From: Paragordius varius
Lineage: Eukaryota; Nematomorpha
Assembly: GCA_964247055.1 (NCBI GenBank)
Contig: OZ176057.1
Span: forward strand, 4,278,001-4,342,000
Length of the DNA stretch: 64,000 nt
Direction of reading: 5' to 3'
Part shown: positions 1-13,862 of the stretch, in pieces
Numbering within the stretch: the first letter of the stretch is position 1
How the letters are laid out: each line of letters starts with the position of its first letter
The notes under the pieces: generated by a model
What the model was told of the DNA's origin: nothing
Database searches by the model: none
What the model saw: only the letters and a program-made list of their open reading frames with translations
Position numbers and translations under genes: made by a program

Positions 1-204
1 TGTTTGATTGTTGGAAACATTTAAAAGTTTTTGGGCAACATATTTTGTTTGTTGGAAAAATTATTTGATTGTTGAATATATATGTTTGATTGTTGGAAAC
101 ATTTAAAAGGTTTTGGGCAACATATTTTGATTGTTGGAAAAATTATTTGATTGTTGAATATATATGTTTGATTGTTGTAAACATTAAAAAGTTATTGGGC
201 AATA

Positions 205-3200
205 TATTTTGATTGTTGGAAAAATGTTTTGATTGTTGAAAATATATGTTTGATTGTTGGAAACATTTAAAAGTTTTTGGGCAACATATTTTGATTGTTG
301 GAAAAATGTTTTGATTGTTGAAAATATATGTTTGATTGTTGGAAACATTTAAAAGTTTTTGGGCAACATATTTTGATTGTTGGAAAAATGTTTTGATTGT
401 TGAAAATATATGTTTGATTGTTGGAAACATTTAAAAGTTTTTGGGCAACATATTTTGATTGTTGGAAAAATTATTTGATTGTTGAATATATATGTTTGAT
501 TGTTGGAAACATTAAAAAGTTATTGGTCAACATATTTTGATTGTTGGAAAAATTATTTGATTGTTGAATATATATGTTTGATTGTTGGAAACATTTAAAA
601 GTTTTTGGGCAACATATTTTGATTGTTGGAAAAATTATTTGATTGTTGAAAATATATGTTTGATTGCTGGAAACATTTAAAAGTTTTTGGGCAACATATT
701 TTGATTGTTGGAAAAATTTGATTGTTTAAAATATATGTTTCATTGTTGGAAACATTAAAAAGGTTTTGCGCAACATATTTTAATTGTTGGAAAAATTATT
801 TGATTGTTGAATATATATGTTTGATTGTTGGAAACATTAAAAAGTTATTGGGCATCATATTTTGATTGTTGGAAAAATTATTTGATTGTTGTATATATAT
901 GTTTGATTGTTGGAAACATTAAAAAGTTATTGGGCAACATATTTTGATTGTTGGAAAAATTATTTGATTGTTGAAAATATATGTTTGATTGTTGGAAACA
1001 TTTAAAAGTTTTTGGGCAACATATTTTGATTGTTGGAAAAATGTTTTGATTGTTGAAAATATATGTTTGATTGTTGGAAACATTAAAAAGTTATTGGGCA
1101 ACATATTTTGATTGTTGGAAAAATTATTTGATTGTTGAATATATATGTTTGATTGTTGGAAACATCTAAAAGTTTTTGGGCAACATATTTTGATTGTTGG
1201 AAAAATTATTTGATTGTTGAAAATATATGTTTGATGGCTGGAAACATTTAAAAGTTTTTGGGCAACATATTTTGATTGTTGGAAAAATTTGATTGTTGAA
1301 AATATATGTTTCATTGTTGGAAACATTAAAAAGGTTTTGCGCAACATATTTTGATTGTTGGAAAAATTATTTGATTGTTGAAAATATATGTTTAATTGTT
1401 GGAAACATTTAAAATTTGGTCAACATATTTTGATTGTTGTAAAAAATATTTGATTGTTGAAAATATATGTTTCATTGTTGGAAACATTAAAAAGGTTTTG
1501 CGCAACATATTTTGATTGTTGGAAAAATTATTTGATTGTTGAATATATATGTTTGATTGTTGGAAACATTTAAAAGTTTTTGGGCAACATATTTTGATTG
1601 TTGGAAAAATGTTTTGATTGTTGAAAATATATGTTTGATTGTTGGAAACATTTAAAAGTTTTTGGGCAACATATTTTGATTGTTGGAAAAATTATTTGAT
1701 TGTTGAATATATATGTTTGATTGTTGGAAACATTAAAAAGTTATTGGGCAACATATTTTGATTGTTGGAAAAATTATTTGATTGTTGAATATATATGTTT
1801 GATTGTTGGAAACATTTAAAAGTTTTTGGGCAACATATTTTGATTGTTGGAAAAATTATTTGATTGTTGAATATATATGTTTGATTGTTGGAAACATTAA
1901 AAAGTTATTGGGCAACATATTTTGATTGTTGGAAAAATTATTTGATTGTTGAATATATATGTTTGATTGCTGGAAACATTTAAAAGTTTTTGGGCAACAT
2001 ATTTTGATTGTTGGAAAAATTATTTGATTGTTGAATATATATGTTTGATTGTTGGAAACATTTGAAAGTTTTTGGGCAACATATTTTGATTGTTGGAAAA
2101 ATTATTTGATTGTTGAATATATATGTTTGATTGTTGGAAACATTAAAAAGTTATTGGGCAACATATTTTGATTGTTGGAAAAATTATTTGATTGTTGAAT
2201 ATATATGTTTGATTGTTGGAAACATTTAAAAGTTTTTGGGCAACATATTTTGATTGTTGGAAAAATTATTTGATTGTTGGATATATATGTTTGATTGTTG
2301 GAAACATTAAAAAGTTATTGGGCAACATATTTTGATTGTTGGAAAAATTATTTGATTGTTGAATATATATGTTTGATTGTTGGAAACATTAAAAAGTTAT
2401 TGGGCAACATATTTTGATTGTTGGAAAAATTATTTGATTGTTGAATATATATGTTTGATTGTTGGAAACATTTAAAAGTTTTTGGGCAACATATTTTGAT
2501 TGTTGGAAAAATGTTTTGATTGTTGAAAATATATGTTTGATTGTTGGAAACATTTAAAAGTTTTTGGGCAACATATTTTGATTGTTGGAAAAATGTTTTG
2601 ATTGTTGAAAATATATGTTTGATTGTTGGAAACATTTAAAAGTTTTTGGGCAACATATTTTGATTGTTGGAAAAATGTTTTGATTGTTGAAAATATATGT
2701 TTGATTGTTGGAAACATTTAAAAGTTTTTGGGCAACATATTTTGATTGTTGGAAAAATTATTTGATTGTTGAATATATATGTTTGATTGTTGGAAACATT
2801 AAAATGTTATTGGTCAACATATTTTGATTGTTGGAAAAATTATTTGATTGTTGAATATATATGTTTGATTGTTGGAAACATTTAAAAGTTTTTGGGCAAC
2901 ATATTTTGATTGTTGGAAAAATTATTTGATTGTTGAAAATATATGTTTGATTGCTGGAAACATTTAAAAGTTTTTGGGCAACATATTTTGATTGTTGGAA
3001 AAATTTGATTGTTTAAAATATATGTTTCATTGTTGGAAACATTAAAAAGGTTTTGCGCAACATATTTTAATTGTTGGAAAAATTATTTGATTGTTGAATA
3101 TATATGTTTGATTGTTGGAAACATTAAAAAGTTATTGGGCATCATATTTTGATTGTTGGAAAAATTATTTGATTGTTGTATATATATGTTTGATTGTTGG

Positions 3201-3967
3201 AAACATTAAAAAGTTATTGGGCAACATATTTTGATTGTTGGAAAAATTATTTGATTGTTGAAAATATATGTTTGATTGTTGGAAACATTTAAAAGTTTTT
3301 GGGCAACATATTTTGATTGTTGGAAAAATTATTTGATTGTTGAATATATATGTTTGATTGTTGGAAACATTAAAAAGTTATTGGGCAACATATTTTGATT
3401 GTTGGAAAAATTATTTGATTGTTGAATATATATGTTTGATTGTTGGAAACATTTAAAAGTTTTTGGGCAACATATTTTGATTGTTGGAAAAATTATTTGA
3501 TTGTTGAAAATATATGTTTGATGGCTGGAAACATTTAAAAGTTTTTGGGCAACATATTTTGATTGTTGGAAAAATATGATTGTTGAAAATATATGTTTCA
3601 TTGTTGGAAACATTAAAAAGGTTTTGCGCAACATATTTTGATTGTTGGAAAAATTATTTGATTGTTGAAAATATATGTTTAATTGTTGGAAACATTTAAA
3701 ATTTGGTCAACATATTTTGATTGTTGTAAAAAATATTTGATTGTTGAAAATATATGTTTCATTGTTGGAAACATTAAAAAGGTTTTGCGCAACATATTTT
3801 GATTGTTGGAAAAATTATTTGATTGTTGAATATATATGTTTGATTGTTGGAAACATTTAAAAGTTTTTGGGCAACATATTTTGATTGTTGGAAAAATGTT
3901 TTGATTGTTGAAAATATATGTTTGATTGTTGGAAACATTTAAAAGTTTTTGGGCAACATATTTTGAT
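205..3967. repeat. Segmental duplication in satellite, offset 2,287 bp
   Basis: About 1.47 kb at roughly 205-1,680 is repeated at roughly 2,492-3,967. Private variants align at a constant offset of 2,287 bp: the TTATTGGTCAAC monomer (524 and 2,811), the GATTGTTTAAAATATATG variant (720 and 3,007), the GTTGTATATATATG variant (891 and 3,178), and a TTTAATTG variant (1,391 and 3,678). The block was copied as a unit and not one monomer at a time. Confidence 0.8.
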
Positions 3968-4060
3968 TGTTGGAAAAATGTTTTGATTGTTGAAAATATA
4001 TGTTTGATTGTTGGAAACATTTAAAAGTTTTTGGGCAACATATTTTGATTGTTGGAAAAA

Positions 4061-4874
4061 TTATTTGATTGTTGAATATATATGTTTGATTGTTGGAAAC
4101 ATTAAAAAGTTATTGGGCAACATATTTTGATTGTTGGAAAAATTATTTGATTGTTGAATATATATGTTTGATTGTTGGAAACATTTAAAAGTTTTTGGGC
4201 AACATATTTTGATTGTTGGAAAAATTATTTGATTGTTGAAAATATATGTTTGATTGCTGGAAACATTTAAAAGTTTTTGGGCAACATATTTTGATTGTTG
4301 GAAAAATTTGATTGTTGAAAATATATGTTTCATTGTTGGAAACATTAAAAAGGTTTTGCGCAACATATTTTGATTGTTGGAAAAATTATTTGATTGTTGA
4401 ATATATATGTTTGATTGTTGGAAACATTAAAAAGTTATTGGGCATCATATTTTGATTGTTGGAAAAATTATTTGATTGTTGAATATATATGTTTGATTGT
4501 TGGAAACATTAAAAAGTTATTGGGCAACATATTTTGATTGTTGGAAAAATTATTTGATTGTTGAATATATATGTTTGATTGTTGGAAACATCTAAAAGTT
4601 TTTGGGCAACATATTTTGATTGTTGGAAAAATTATTTGATTGTTGAAAATATATGTTTGATTGCTGGAAACATTTAAAAGTTTTTGGGCAACATATTTTG
4701 ATTGTTGGAAAAATTTGATTGTTGAAAATATATGTTTCATTGTTGGAAACATTAAAAAGGTTTTGCGCAACATATTTTGATTGTTGGAAAAATTATTTGA
4801 TTGTTGAAAATATATGTTTGATTGTTGGAAACATTTAAAATTTGGTCAACATATTTTGATTGTTGTAAAAAATA
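4061..4874. repeat. 407-bp higher-order repeat, two tandem copies
   Basis: Five monomers, one of them shortened, form a 407-bp block that occurs at 4,061-4,467 and again at 4,468-4,874. The same 407-bp pairing recurs at 9,841/10,248 and 15,618/16,025. Each copy contains the shortened GAAAAATTTGATTG monomer followed by the TTTCATTG and GGTTTTGCGCAAC monomer, so the order of variants is fixed. Confidence 0.75.
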
Positions 4875-7039
4875 TTTGATTGTTGAAAATATATGTTTCA
4901 TTGTTGGAAACATTAAAAAGGTTTTGCGCAACATATTTTGATTGTTGGAAAAATTATTTGATTGTTAAATATATATGTTTGATTGTTGGAAACATTAAAA
5001 AGTTATTGGGCAACATATTTTGATTGTTGGAAAAATGTTTTGATTGTTGAAAATATATGTTTGATTGCTGGATACATTTAAAAGTTATTGGGCAACATAT
5101 TTTGTTTGTTGGAAAAATTATTTGATTGTTGAATATATATGTTTGATTGTTGGAAACATTTGAAAGTTTTTAGGCAACATATTTTGATTGTTGGAAAAAT
5201 GTTTTGATTGTTGAATATATATGTTTGATTGTTGGAAACATTTAAAAGGTTTTGGGCAACATATTTTGATTGTTGGAAAAATTATTTGATTGTTGAATAT
5301 ATATGTTTGATTGTTGTAAACATTAAAAAGTTATTGGGCAATATATTTTGATTGTTGGAAAAATGTTTTGATTGTTGAAAATATATGTTTGATTGTTGGA
5401 AACATTTAAAAGTTTTTGGGCAACATATTTTGATTGTTGGAAAAATGTTTTGATTGTTGAAAATATATGTTTGATTGTTGGAAACATTTAAAAGTTTTTG
5501 GGCAACATATTTTGATTGTTGGAAAAATTATTTGATTGTTGAAAATATATGTTTGATTGCTGGAAACATTTAAAAGTTTTTGGGCAACATATTTTGATTG
5601 TTGGAAAAATTTGATTGTTGAAAATATATGTTTCATTGTTGGAAACATTAAAAAGGTTTTGCGCAACATATTTTGATTGTTGCAAAAATTATTTGATTGT
5701 TGAAAATATATGTTTGATTGTTGGAAACATTTAAAATTTGGTCAACATATTTTGATTGTTGGAAAAATTTTTGATTGTTGAAAATATATTTTTGATTGCT
5801 GGATACATTTAAAAGTTATTGGACAACATATTTTGTTTGTTGGAAAAATTATTTGATTGTTGAATATATATGTTTGATTGTTGGAAACATTTGAAAGTTT
5901 TTGGGCAACATATTTTGATTGTTGGAAAAATGTTTTGATTGTTGAATATATATGTTTGATTGTTGGAAACATTTAAAAGTTTTTGGGCAACATATTTTGA
6001 TTGTTGGAAAAATTATTTGATTGTTGAATATATATGTTTGATTGTTGGAAACATTAAAAAGTTATTGGGCAATATATTTTGATTGTTGGAAAAATGTTTT
6101 GATTGTTGAAAATATATGTTTGATTGTTGGAAACATTTAAAAGTTTTTGGGCAACATATTTTGATTGTTGGAAAAATGTTTTGATTGTTGAAAATATATG
6201 TTTGATTGTTGGAAACATTTAAAAGTTTTTGGGCAACATATTTTGATTGTTGGAAAAATTATTTGATTGTTGAAAATATATGTTTGATTGCTGGAAACAT
6301 TTAAATGTTTTTGGGCAACATATTTTGATTGTTGGAAAAATTTGATTGTTGAAAATATATGTTTCATTGTTGGAAACATTAAAAAGGTTTTGCGCAACAT
6401 ATTTTGATTGTTGGAAAAATTATTTGATTGTTGAAAATATATGTTTGATTGTTGGAAACATTTAAAATTTTATCAACATATTTTGATTGTTGTAAAAAAT
6501 ATTTGATTGTTGAAAATATATGTTTCATTGTTGGAAACATTAAAAAGGTATTGCGCAACATATTTTGATTGTTGGAAAAATTATTTGATTGTTGAATATA
6601 TATGTTTGATTGTTGGAAACATTAAAAAGTTATTGGGCAACATATTTTGATTGTTGGAAAAATGTTTTGATTGTTGAAAATATATGTTTGATTGCTGGAT
6701 ACATTTAAAAGTTATTGGGCAACATATTTTGTTTGTTGGAAAAATTATTTGATTGTTGAATATATATGTTTGATTGTTGGAAACATTTGAAAGTTTTTGG
6801 GCAACATATTTTGATTGTTGGAAAAATGTTTTGATTGTTGAATATATATGTTTGATTGTTGGAAACATTTAAAAGTTTTTGGGCAACATATTTTGATTGT
6901 TGGAAAAATTATTTGATTGTTGAAAATATATGTTTGATTGTTGGAAACATTTAAAAGTTTTTGGGCAACATATTTGGATTGTTGGAAAAATGTTTTGATT
7001 GTTGAAAATATATGTTTGATTGTTGGAAACATTTAAAAG

Positions 7040-10000
7040 TTTTTGGGCAACATATTTTCATTGTTGGAAAAATGTTTTGATTGTTGAAAATATATTGGAA
7101 ACATTTAAAAATTTTGGGCAACATATTTTGATTGTTGGAAAAACTTGATTGTTGAAAATATATGTTTCATTGTTGGAAACATAAAAAAGGTTTTGCGCAG
7201 CATATTTTGATTGTTGGAAAAATTATTTGATTGTTGAAAATATATGTTTGATTGCTGGAAACATTTAAAAGTTTTTGGGCAACATATTTTGATTGTTGGA
7301 AAAATTATTTGATTGTTGAATATATATGTTTGATTGTTGGAAACATTAAAAAGTTATTGGGCAACATATTTTGATTGTTGGAAAAATGTTTTGATTGTTG
7401 AAAATATATGTTTGATTGCTGGATACATTTAAAAGTTATTGGGCAACATATTTTGTTTGTTGGAAAAATTATTTGATTGTTGAATATATATGTTTGATTG
7501 TTGGAAACATTTGAAAGTTTTTGGGCAACATATTTTGATTGTTGGAAAAATGTTTTGATTGTTGAATATATATGTTTGATTGTTGGAAACATTTAAAAGT
7601 TTTTGGGCAACATATTTTGATTGTTGGAAAAATTATTTGATTGTTGAATATATATGTTTGATTGTTGGAAACATTAAAAAGTTATTAGGCAATATATTTT
7701 GATTGTTGGAAAAATGTTTTGATTGTTGAAAATATATGTTTGATTTTTGGAAACATTTAAAAGTTTTTGGGCAACATATTTTGATTGTTGGAAAAATGTT
7801 TTGATTGTTGAAAATATATGTTTGATTGTTGGAAACATTTAAAAGTTTTTGGGCAACATACTTTGATTGTTGGAAAAATGTTTTGATTGTTGAAAATATA
7901 TGTTTGATTGTTGGAAACATTTAAAAGTTTTTGGGCAATATATTTTGATTGTTGGAAAAATTATTTGATTGTTGAATATATATGTTTGATTGTTGGAAAC
8001 ATTAAAAAGTTATTGGGCAACATATTTTGATTGTTGGAAAAATTATTTGATTGTTGAAAATATATGTTTGATTGTTGGAAACATTAAAAAGGTTTTGCGC
8101 AACATATTTTGATTGTTGGAAAAATTATTTGATTGTTGAATATATATGTTTGATTGTTGGAAACATTAAAAAGTTATTGGGCATCATATTTTGATTGTTG
8201 GAAAAATTATTTGATTGTTGAATATATATGTTTGATTGTTGGAAACATTAAAAAGTTATTGGGCAACATATTTTGATTGTTGGAAAAATTATTTGATTGT
8301 TGAATATATATGTTTGATTGTTGGAAACATCTAAAAGTTTTTGGGCAACATATTTTGATTGTTGGAAAAATGTTTTGATTGTTGAAAATATATGTTGATT
8401 GTTGGAAACATTTAAAAGTTTTTGGGCAACATATTTTGATTGTTGGAAAAATGTTTTGATTGTTGAAAATATAAGTTTGATTGTTGAAAACATTTAAAAG
8501 TTTTTGGGCAACATATTTTGATTGTTGGAAAAATGTTTTGATTGTTGAAAATATATGTTTGATTGTTGGAAACATTTAAAAGTTTTTGGGCAACATATTT
8601 TGATTGTTGGAAAAATGTTTTGATTGTTGAAAATATATGTTGATTGTTGGAAACATTTAAAAGTTTTTGGGCAACATATTTTGATTGTTGGAAAAATGTT
8701 TTGATTGTTGAAAATATAAGTTTGATTGTTGGAAACATTTAAAAGTTTTTGGGCAACATATTTTGATTGTTGGAAAAATGTTTTGATTGTTGAAAATATA
8801 TGTTTGATTGTTGGAAACATTTAAAAGTTTTTGGGCAACATATTTTGATTGTTGGAAAAATTATTTGATTGTTGAATATATATGTTTGATTGTTGGAAAC
8901 ATTTAAAAGTTTTTGGGCAACATATTTTGATTGTTGGAAAAATTATTTGATTGTTGAATATATATGTTTGATTGTTGGAAACATTAAAAAGTTATTGGGC
9001 AATATATTTTGATTGTTGGAAAAATTATTTGATTGTTGAATATATATGTTTGATTGTTGGAAACATTTAAAAGTGTTTGGGCAACATATTTTGATTGTTG
9101 GAAAAATTATTTGATTGTTGAAAATATATGTTTGATTGCTGGAAACATTTAAAAGTTTTTGGGCAACATATTTTGATTGTTGGAAAAATTTGATTGTTGA
9201 AAATATATGTTTCATTGTTGGAAACATTAAAAAGGTTTTGCGCAACATATTTTGATTGTTGGAAAAATTATTTGATTGTTGAATATATATGTTTGATTGT
9301 TGGAAACATTAAAAAGTTATTGGGCATCATATTTTGATTGTTGGAAAAATTATTTGATTGTTGAATATATATGTTTGATTGTTGGAAACATTAAAAAGTT
9401 ATTGGGCAACATATTTTGATTGTTGGAAAAATTATTTGATTGTTGAATATATATGTTTGATTGTTGGAAACATTAAAAAGTTATTGGGCAACATATTTTG
9501 ATTGTTGGAAAAATTATTTGATTGTTGAATATATATGTTTGATTGTTGGAAACATCTAAAAGTTTTTGGGCAACATATTTTGATTGTTGGATAAATGTTT
9601 TGATTGTTGAAAATATATGTTGATTGTTGGAAACATTTAAAAGTTTTTGGGCAACATATTTTGATTGTTGGAAAAATGTTTTGATTGTTGAAAATATAAG
9701 TTTGATTGTTGGAAACATTTAAAAGTTTTTGGGCAACATATTTTGATTGTTGGAAAAATGTTTTGATTGTTGAAAATATATGTTTGATTGTTGGAAACAT
9801 TTAAAAGTTTTTGGGCAACATATTTTGATTGTTGGAAAAATTATTTGATTGTTGAATATATATGTTTGATTGTTGGAAACATTAAAAAGTTATTGGGCAA
9901 CATATTTTGATTGTTGGAAAAATTATTTGATTGTTGAATATATATGTTTGATTGTTGGAAACATTTAAAAGTTTTTGGGCAACATATTTTGATTGTTGGA

Positions 10001-13000
10001 AAAATTATTTGATTGTTGAAAATATATGTTTGATTGCTGGAAACATTTAAAAGTTTTTGGGCAACATATTTTGATTGTTGGAAAAATTTGATTGTTGAAA
10101 ATATATGTTTCATTGTTGGAAACATTAAAAAGGTTTTGCGCAACATATTTTGATTGTTGGAAAAATCATTTGATTGTTGAATATATATGTTTGATTGTTG
10201 GAAACATTAAAAAGTTATTGGGCATCATATTTTGATTGTTGGAAAAATTATTTGATTGTTGAATATATATGTTTGATTGTTGGAAACATTAAAAAGTTAT
10301 TGGGCAACATATTTTGATTGTTGGAAAAATTATTTGATTGTTGAATATATATGTTTGATTGTTGGAAACATCTAAAAGTTTTTGGGCAACATATTTTGAT
10401 TGTTGGAAAAATTATTTGATTGTTGAAAATATATGTTTGATTGCTGGAAACATTTAAAAGTTTTTGGGCAACATATTTTGATTGTTGGAAAAATTTGATT
10501 GTTGAAAATATATGTTTCATTGTTGGAAACATTAAAAAGGTTTTGCGCAACATATTTTGATTGTTGGAAAAATTATTTGATTGTTGAAAATATATGTTTG
10601 ATTGTTGGAAACATTTAAAATTTGGTCAACATATTTTGATTGTTGTAAAAAATATTTAATTGTTGAAAATATATGTTTCATTGTTGGAAACATTAAAAAG
10701 GTTTTGCGCAACATATTTTGATTGTTGGAAAAATTATTTGATTGTTGAATATATATGTTTGATTGTTGGAAACATTAAAAAGTTATTGGGTTACATATTT
10801 TGATTGTTGGAAAAATGTTTTGATTGTTGAAAATATATGTTTGATTGTTGGAAACATTTAAAAGTTTTTGGGCAACATATTTTGATTGTTGGAAAAATTA
10901 TTTGATTGTTGAATATATATGTTTGATTGTTGGAAACATTAAAAAGTTATTGGGCAACATATTTTGATTGTTGGAAAAATTATTTGATTGTTGAATATAT
11001 ATGTTTGATTGTTGAAAACATTTAAAAGTTTTTGGGCAACATTTTTGATTGTTGGAAAAATTATTTGATTGTTGAAAATATATGTTTGATTGCTGGAAAC
11101 ATTTGAAAGTTTTTGGGCAACATATTTTGATTGTTGGAAAAATGTTTTGATTGTTGAAAATATATGTTTGATTGTTGGAAACATTTAAAAGTTTTTGGGC
11201 AACATATTTTGATTGTTGGAAAAATTATTTGATTGTTGAAAATATATGTTTGATTGCTGGAAACATTTAAAAGTTTTTGGGCAACATATTTTGATTGTTG
11301 GAAAATTTGATTGTTGAAAATATATGTTTCATTGTTGGAAACATTAAAAAGGTTTTGCGCAACATATTTTGATTGTTGGAAAAATTATTTGATTGTTGAA
11401 AATATATGTTTGATTGTTGGAAACATTTAAAATTTGGTCAACATATTTTGATTGTTGTAAAAAATATTTGATTGTTGAAAATATATGTTTCATTGTTGGA
11501 AACATTAAAAAGGTTTTGCGCAACATATTTTTGTTTGAAAAATTATTTGATTGTTGAAAATATATGTTTGATTGCTGGAAACATTTAAAAGTTTTTGGGC
11601 AACATATTTTGATTGTTGGAAAAATTATTTGATTGTTGAATATATATGTTTGATTGTTGGAAACATTAAAAAGTTATTGGGCAACATATTTTCATTGTTG
11701 GAAAAATGTTTTGATTGTTGAAAATATATGTTTGATTGCTGGATACATTTAAAAGTTATTGGGCAACATATTTTGTTTGTTGGAAAAATTATTTGATTGT
11801 TGAATATATATGTTTGATTGTTGGAAACATTTGAAAGTTTTTGGGCAACATATTTTGATTGTTGGAAAAATGTTTTGATTGTTGAATATATATGTTTGAT
11901 TGTTGGAAACATTTAAAAGTTTTTGGGCAACATATTTTGATTGTTGGAAAAATTTTTGATTGTTGAAAATATATGTTTGATTGTTGGAAACATTTAAAAG
12001 TTTTTGCGCAACATATTTTGATTGTTTGAAAAATTATTTGATTGTTGAAAATATATGTTTAATTGCTGGAAACATTTAAAAGTTTTTGGGCAACATATTT
12101 TGATTGTTGGAAAAATTATTTGATTGTTGAATATATATGTTTGATTGTTGGAAACATTAAAAAGTTATTGGGCAACATATTTTGATTGTTGGAAAATTTA
12201 TTTAATTGTTGAATATATATGTTTGATTGTTGGAAACATTTAAAAGTTTTTCGGCAACATATTTTGATTGTTGGAAAAATTATTTGATTGTTGAAAATAT
12301 ATGTTTGATTGTTGGAAACATTAAAAAGTTATTGGGCAACATATTTTGATTGTTGGAAAAATTATTTGATTGTTGAATATATATGTTTGATTGTTGGAAA
12401 CATCTAAAAGTTTTTGGGCAACATATTTTGATTGTTGGAAAAATTATTTGATTGGTGAAAATATATGTTTGATTGCTGGAAACATTTAAAAGTTTTTGGG
12501 CAACATATTTTGATTGTTGGAAAAATTTGATTGTTGAAAATATATGTTTCATTGTTGGAAACATTAAAAAGGTTTTGCGCAACATATTTTGATTGTTGGA
12601 AAAATTATTTGATTGTTGAAAATATATGTTTGATTGTTGGAAACATTTGAAAGTTTTTGGGCAACATATTTTGATTGTTGGAAAAATGTTTTGATTGTTG
12701 AATATATATGTTTGATTGTTGGAAACATTTAAAAGTTTTTGGGCAACATATTTTGATTGTTGGAAAAATTATTTGATTGTTGATTATATATGTTTGATTG
12801 TTGGAAACATTAAAAAGTTATTAGGCAATATATTTTGATTGTTGGAAAAATGTTTTGATTGTTGAAAATATATGTTTGATTGTTGGAAACATTTAAAAGT
12901 TTTTGGGCAACATATTTTGATTGTTGGAAAAATGTTTTGATTGTTGAAAATATATGTTTGATTGTTGGAAACATTTAAAAGTTTTTGGGCAACATATTTT

Positions 13001-13862
13001 CATTGTTGGAAAAATGTTTTGATTGTTGAAAATATATTGGAAACATTTAAAAATTTTGGGCAACATATTTTGATTGTTGGAAAAACTTGATTGTTGAAAA
13101 TATATGTTTCATTGTTGGAAACATAAAAAAGGTTTTGCGCAGCATATTTTGATTGTTGGAAAAATTATTTGATTGTTGAAAATATATGTTTTATTGCTGG
13201 AAACATTTAAAAGTTTTTGGGCAACATATTTTGATTGTTGGAAAAATTATTTGATTGTTGAATATATATGTTTGATTGTTGGAAACATTAAAAAGTTATT
13301 GGGCAACATATTTTGATTGTTGGAAAAATGTTTTGATTGTTGAAAATATATGTTTGATTGCTGGATACATTTAAAAGTTATTGGGCAACATATTTTGTTT
13401 GTTGGAAAAATTATTTGATTGTTTAATATATATGTTTGATTGTTGGAAACATTTGAAAGTTTTTGGGCAACATATTTTGATTGTTGGAAAAATGTTTTGA
13501 TTGTTGAATATATATGTTTGATTGTTGGAAACATTTAAAAGTTTTTGGGCAACATATTTTGATTGTTGGAAAAATTATTTGATTGTTGAATATATATGTT
13601 TGATTGTTGGAAACATTAAAAAGTTATTAGGCAATATATTTTGATTGTTGGAAAAATGTTTTGATTGTTGAAAATATATGTTTGATTTTTGGAAACATTT
13701 AAAAGTTTTTGGGCAACATATTTTGATTGTTGGAAAAATGTTTTGATTGTTGAAAATATATGTTTGATTGTTGGAAACATTTAAAAGTTTTTGGGCAACA
13801 TACTTTGATTGTTGGAAAAATGTTTTGATTGTTGAATATATATGTTTGATTGTTGGAAACAT
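7040..13862. repeat. Satellite block duplicated at offset 5,942 bp
   Basis: Roughly 7,040-7,920 matches 12,982-13,862. Shared private variants include the truncated TATATTGGAAACATTTAAAA monomer (7,091 and 13,033), the GGATACATTT and TTTTGTTTGTTGG variant, and TTTGATTTTTGG. Other copies of the GGATACATTT monomer at about 5,068, 5,798, 6,695, 11,738, 16,627 and 24,479 show that this class has spread widely. Confidence 0.7.
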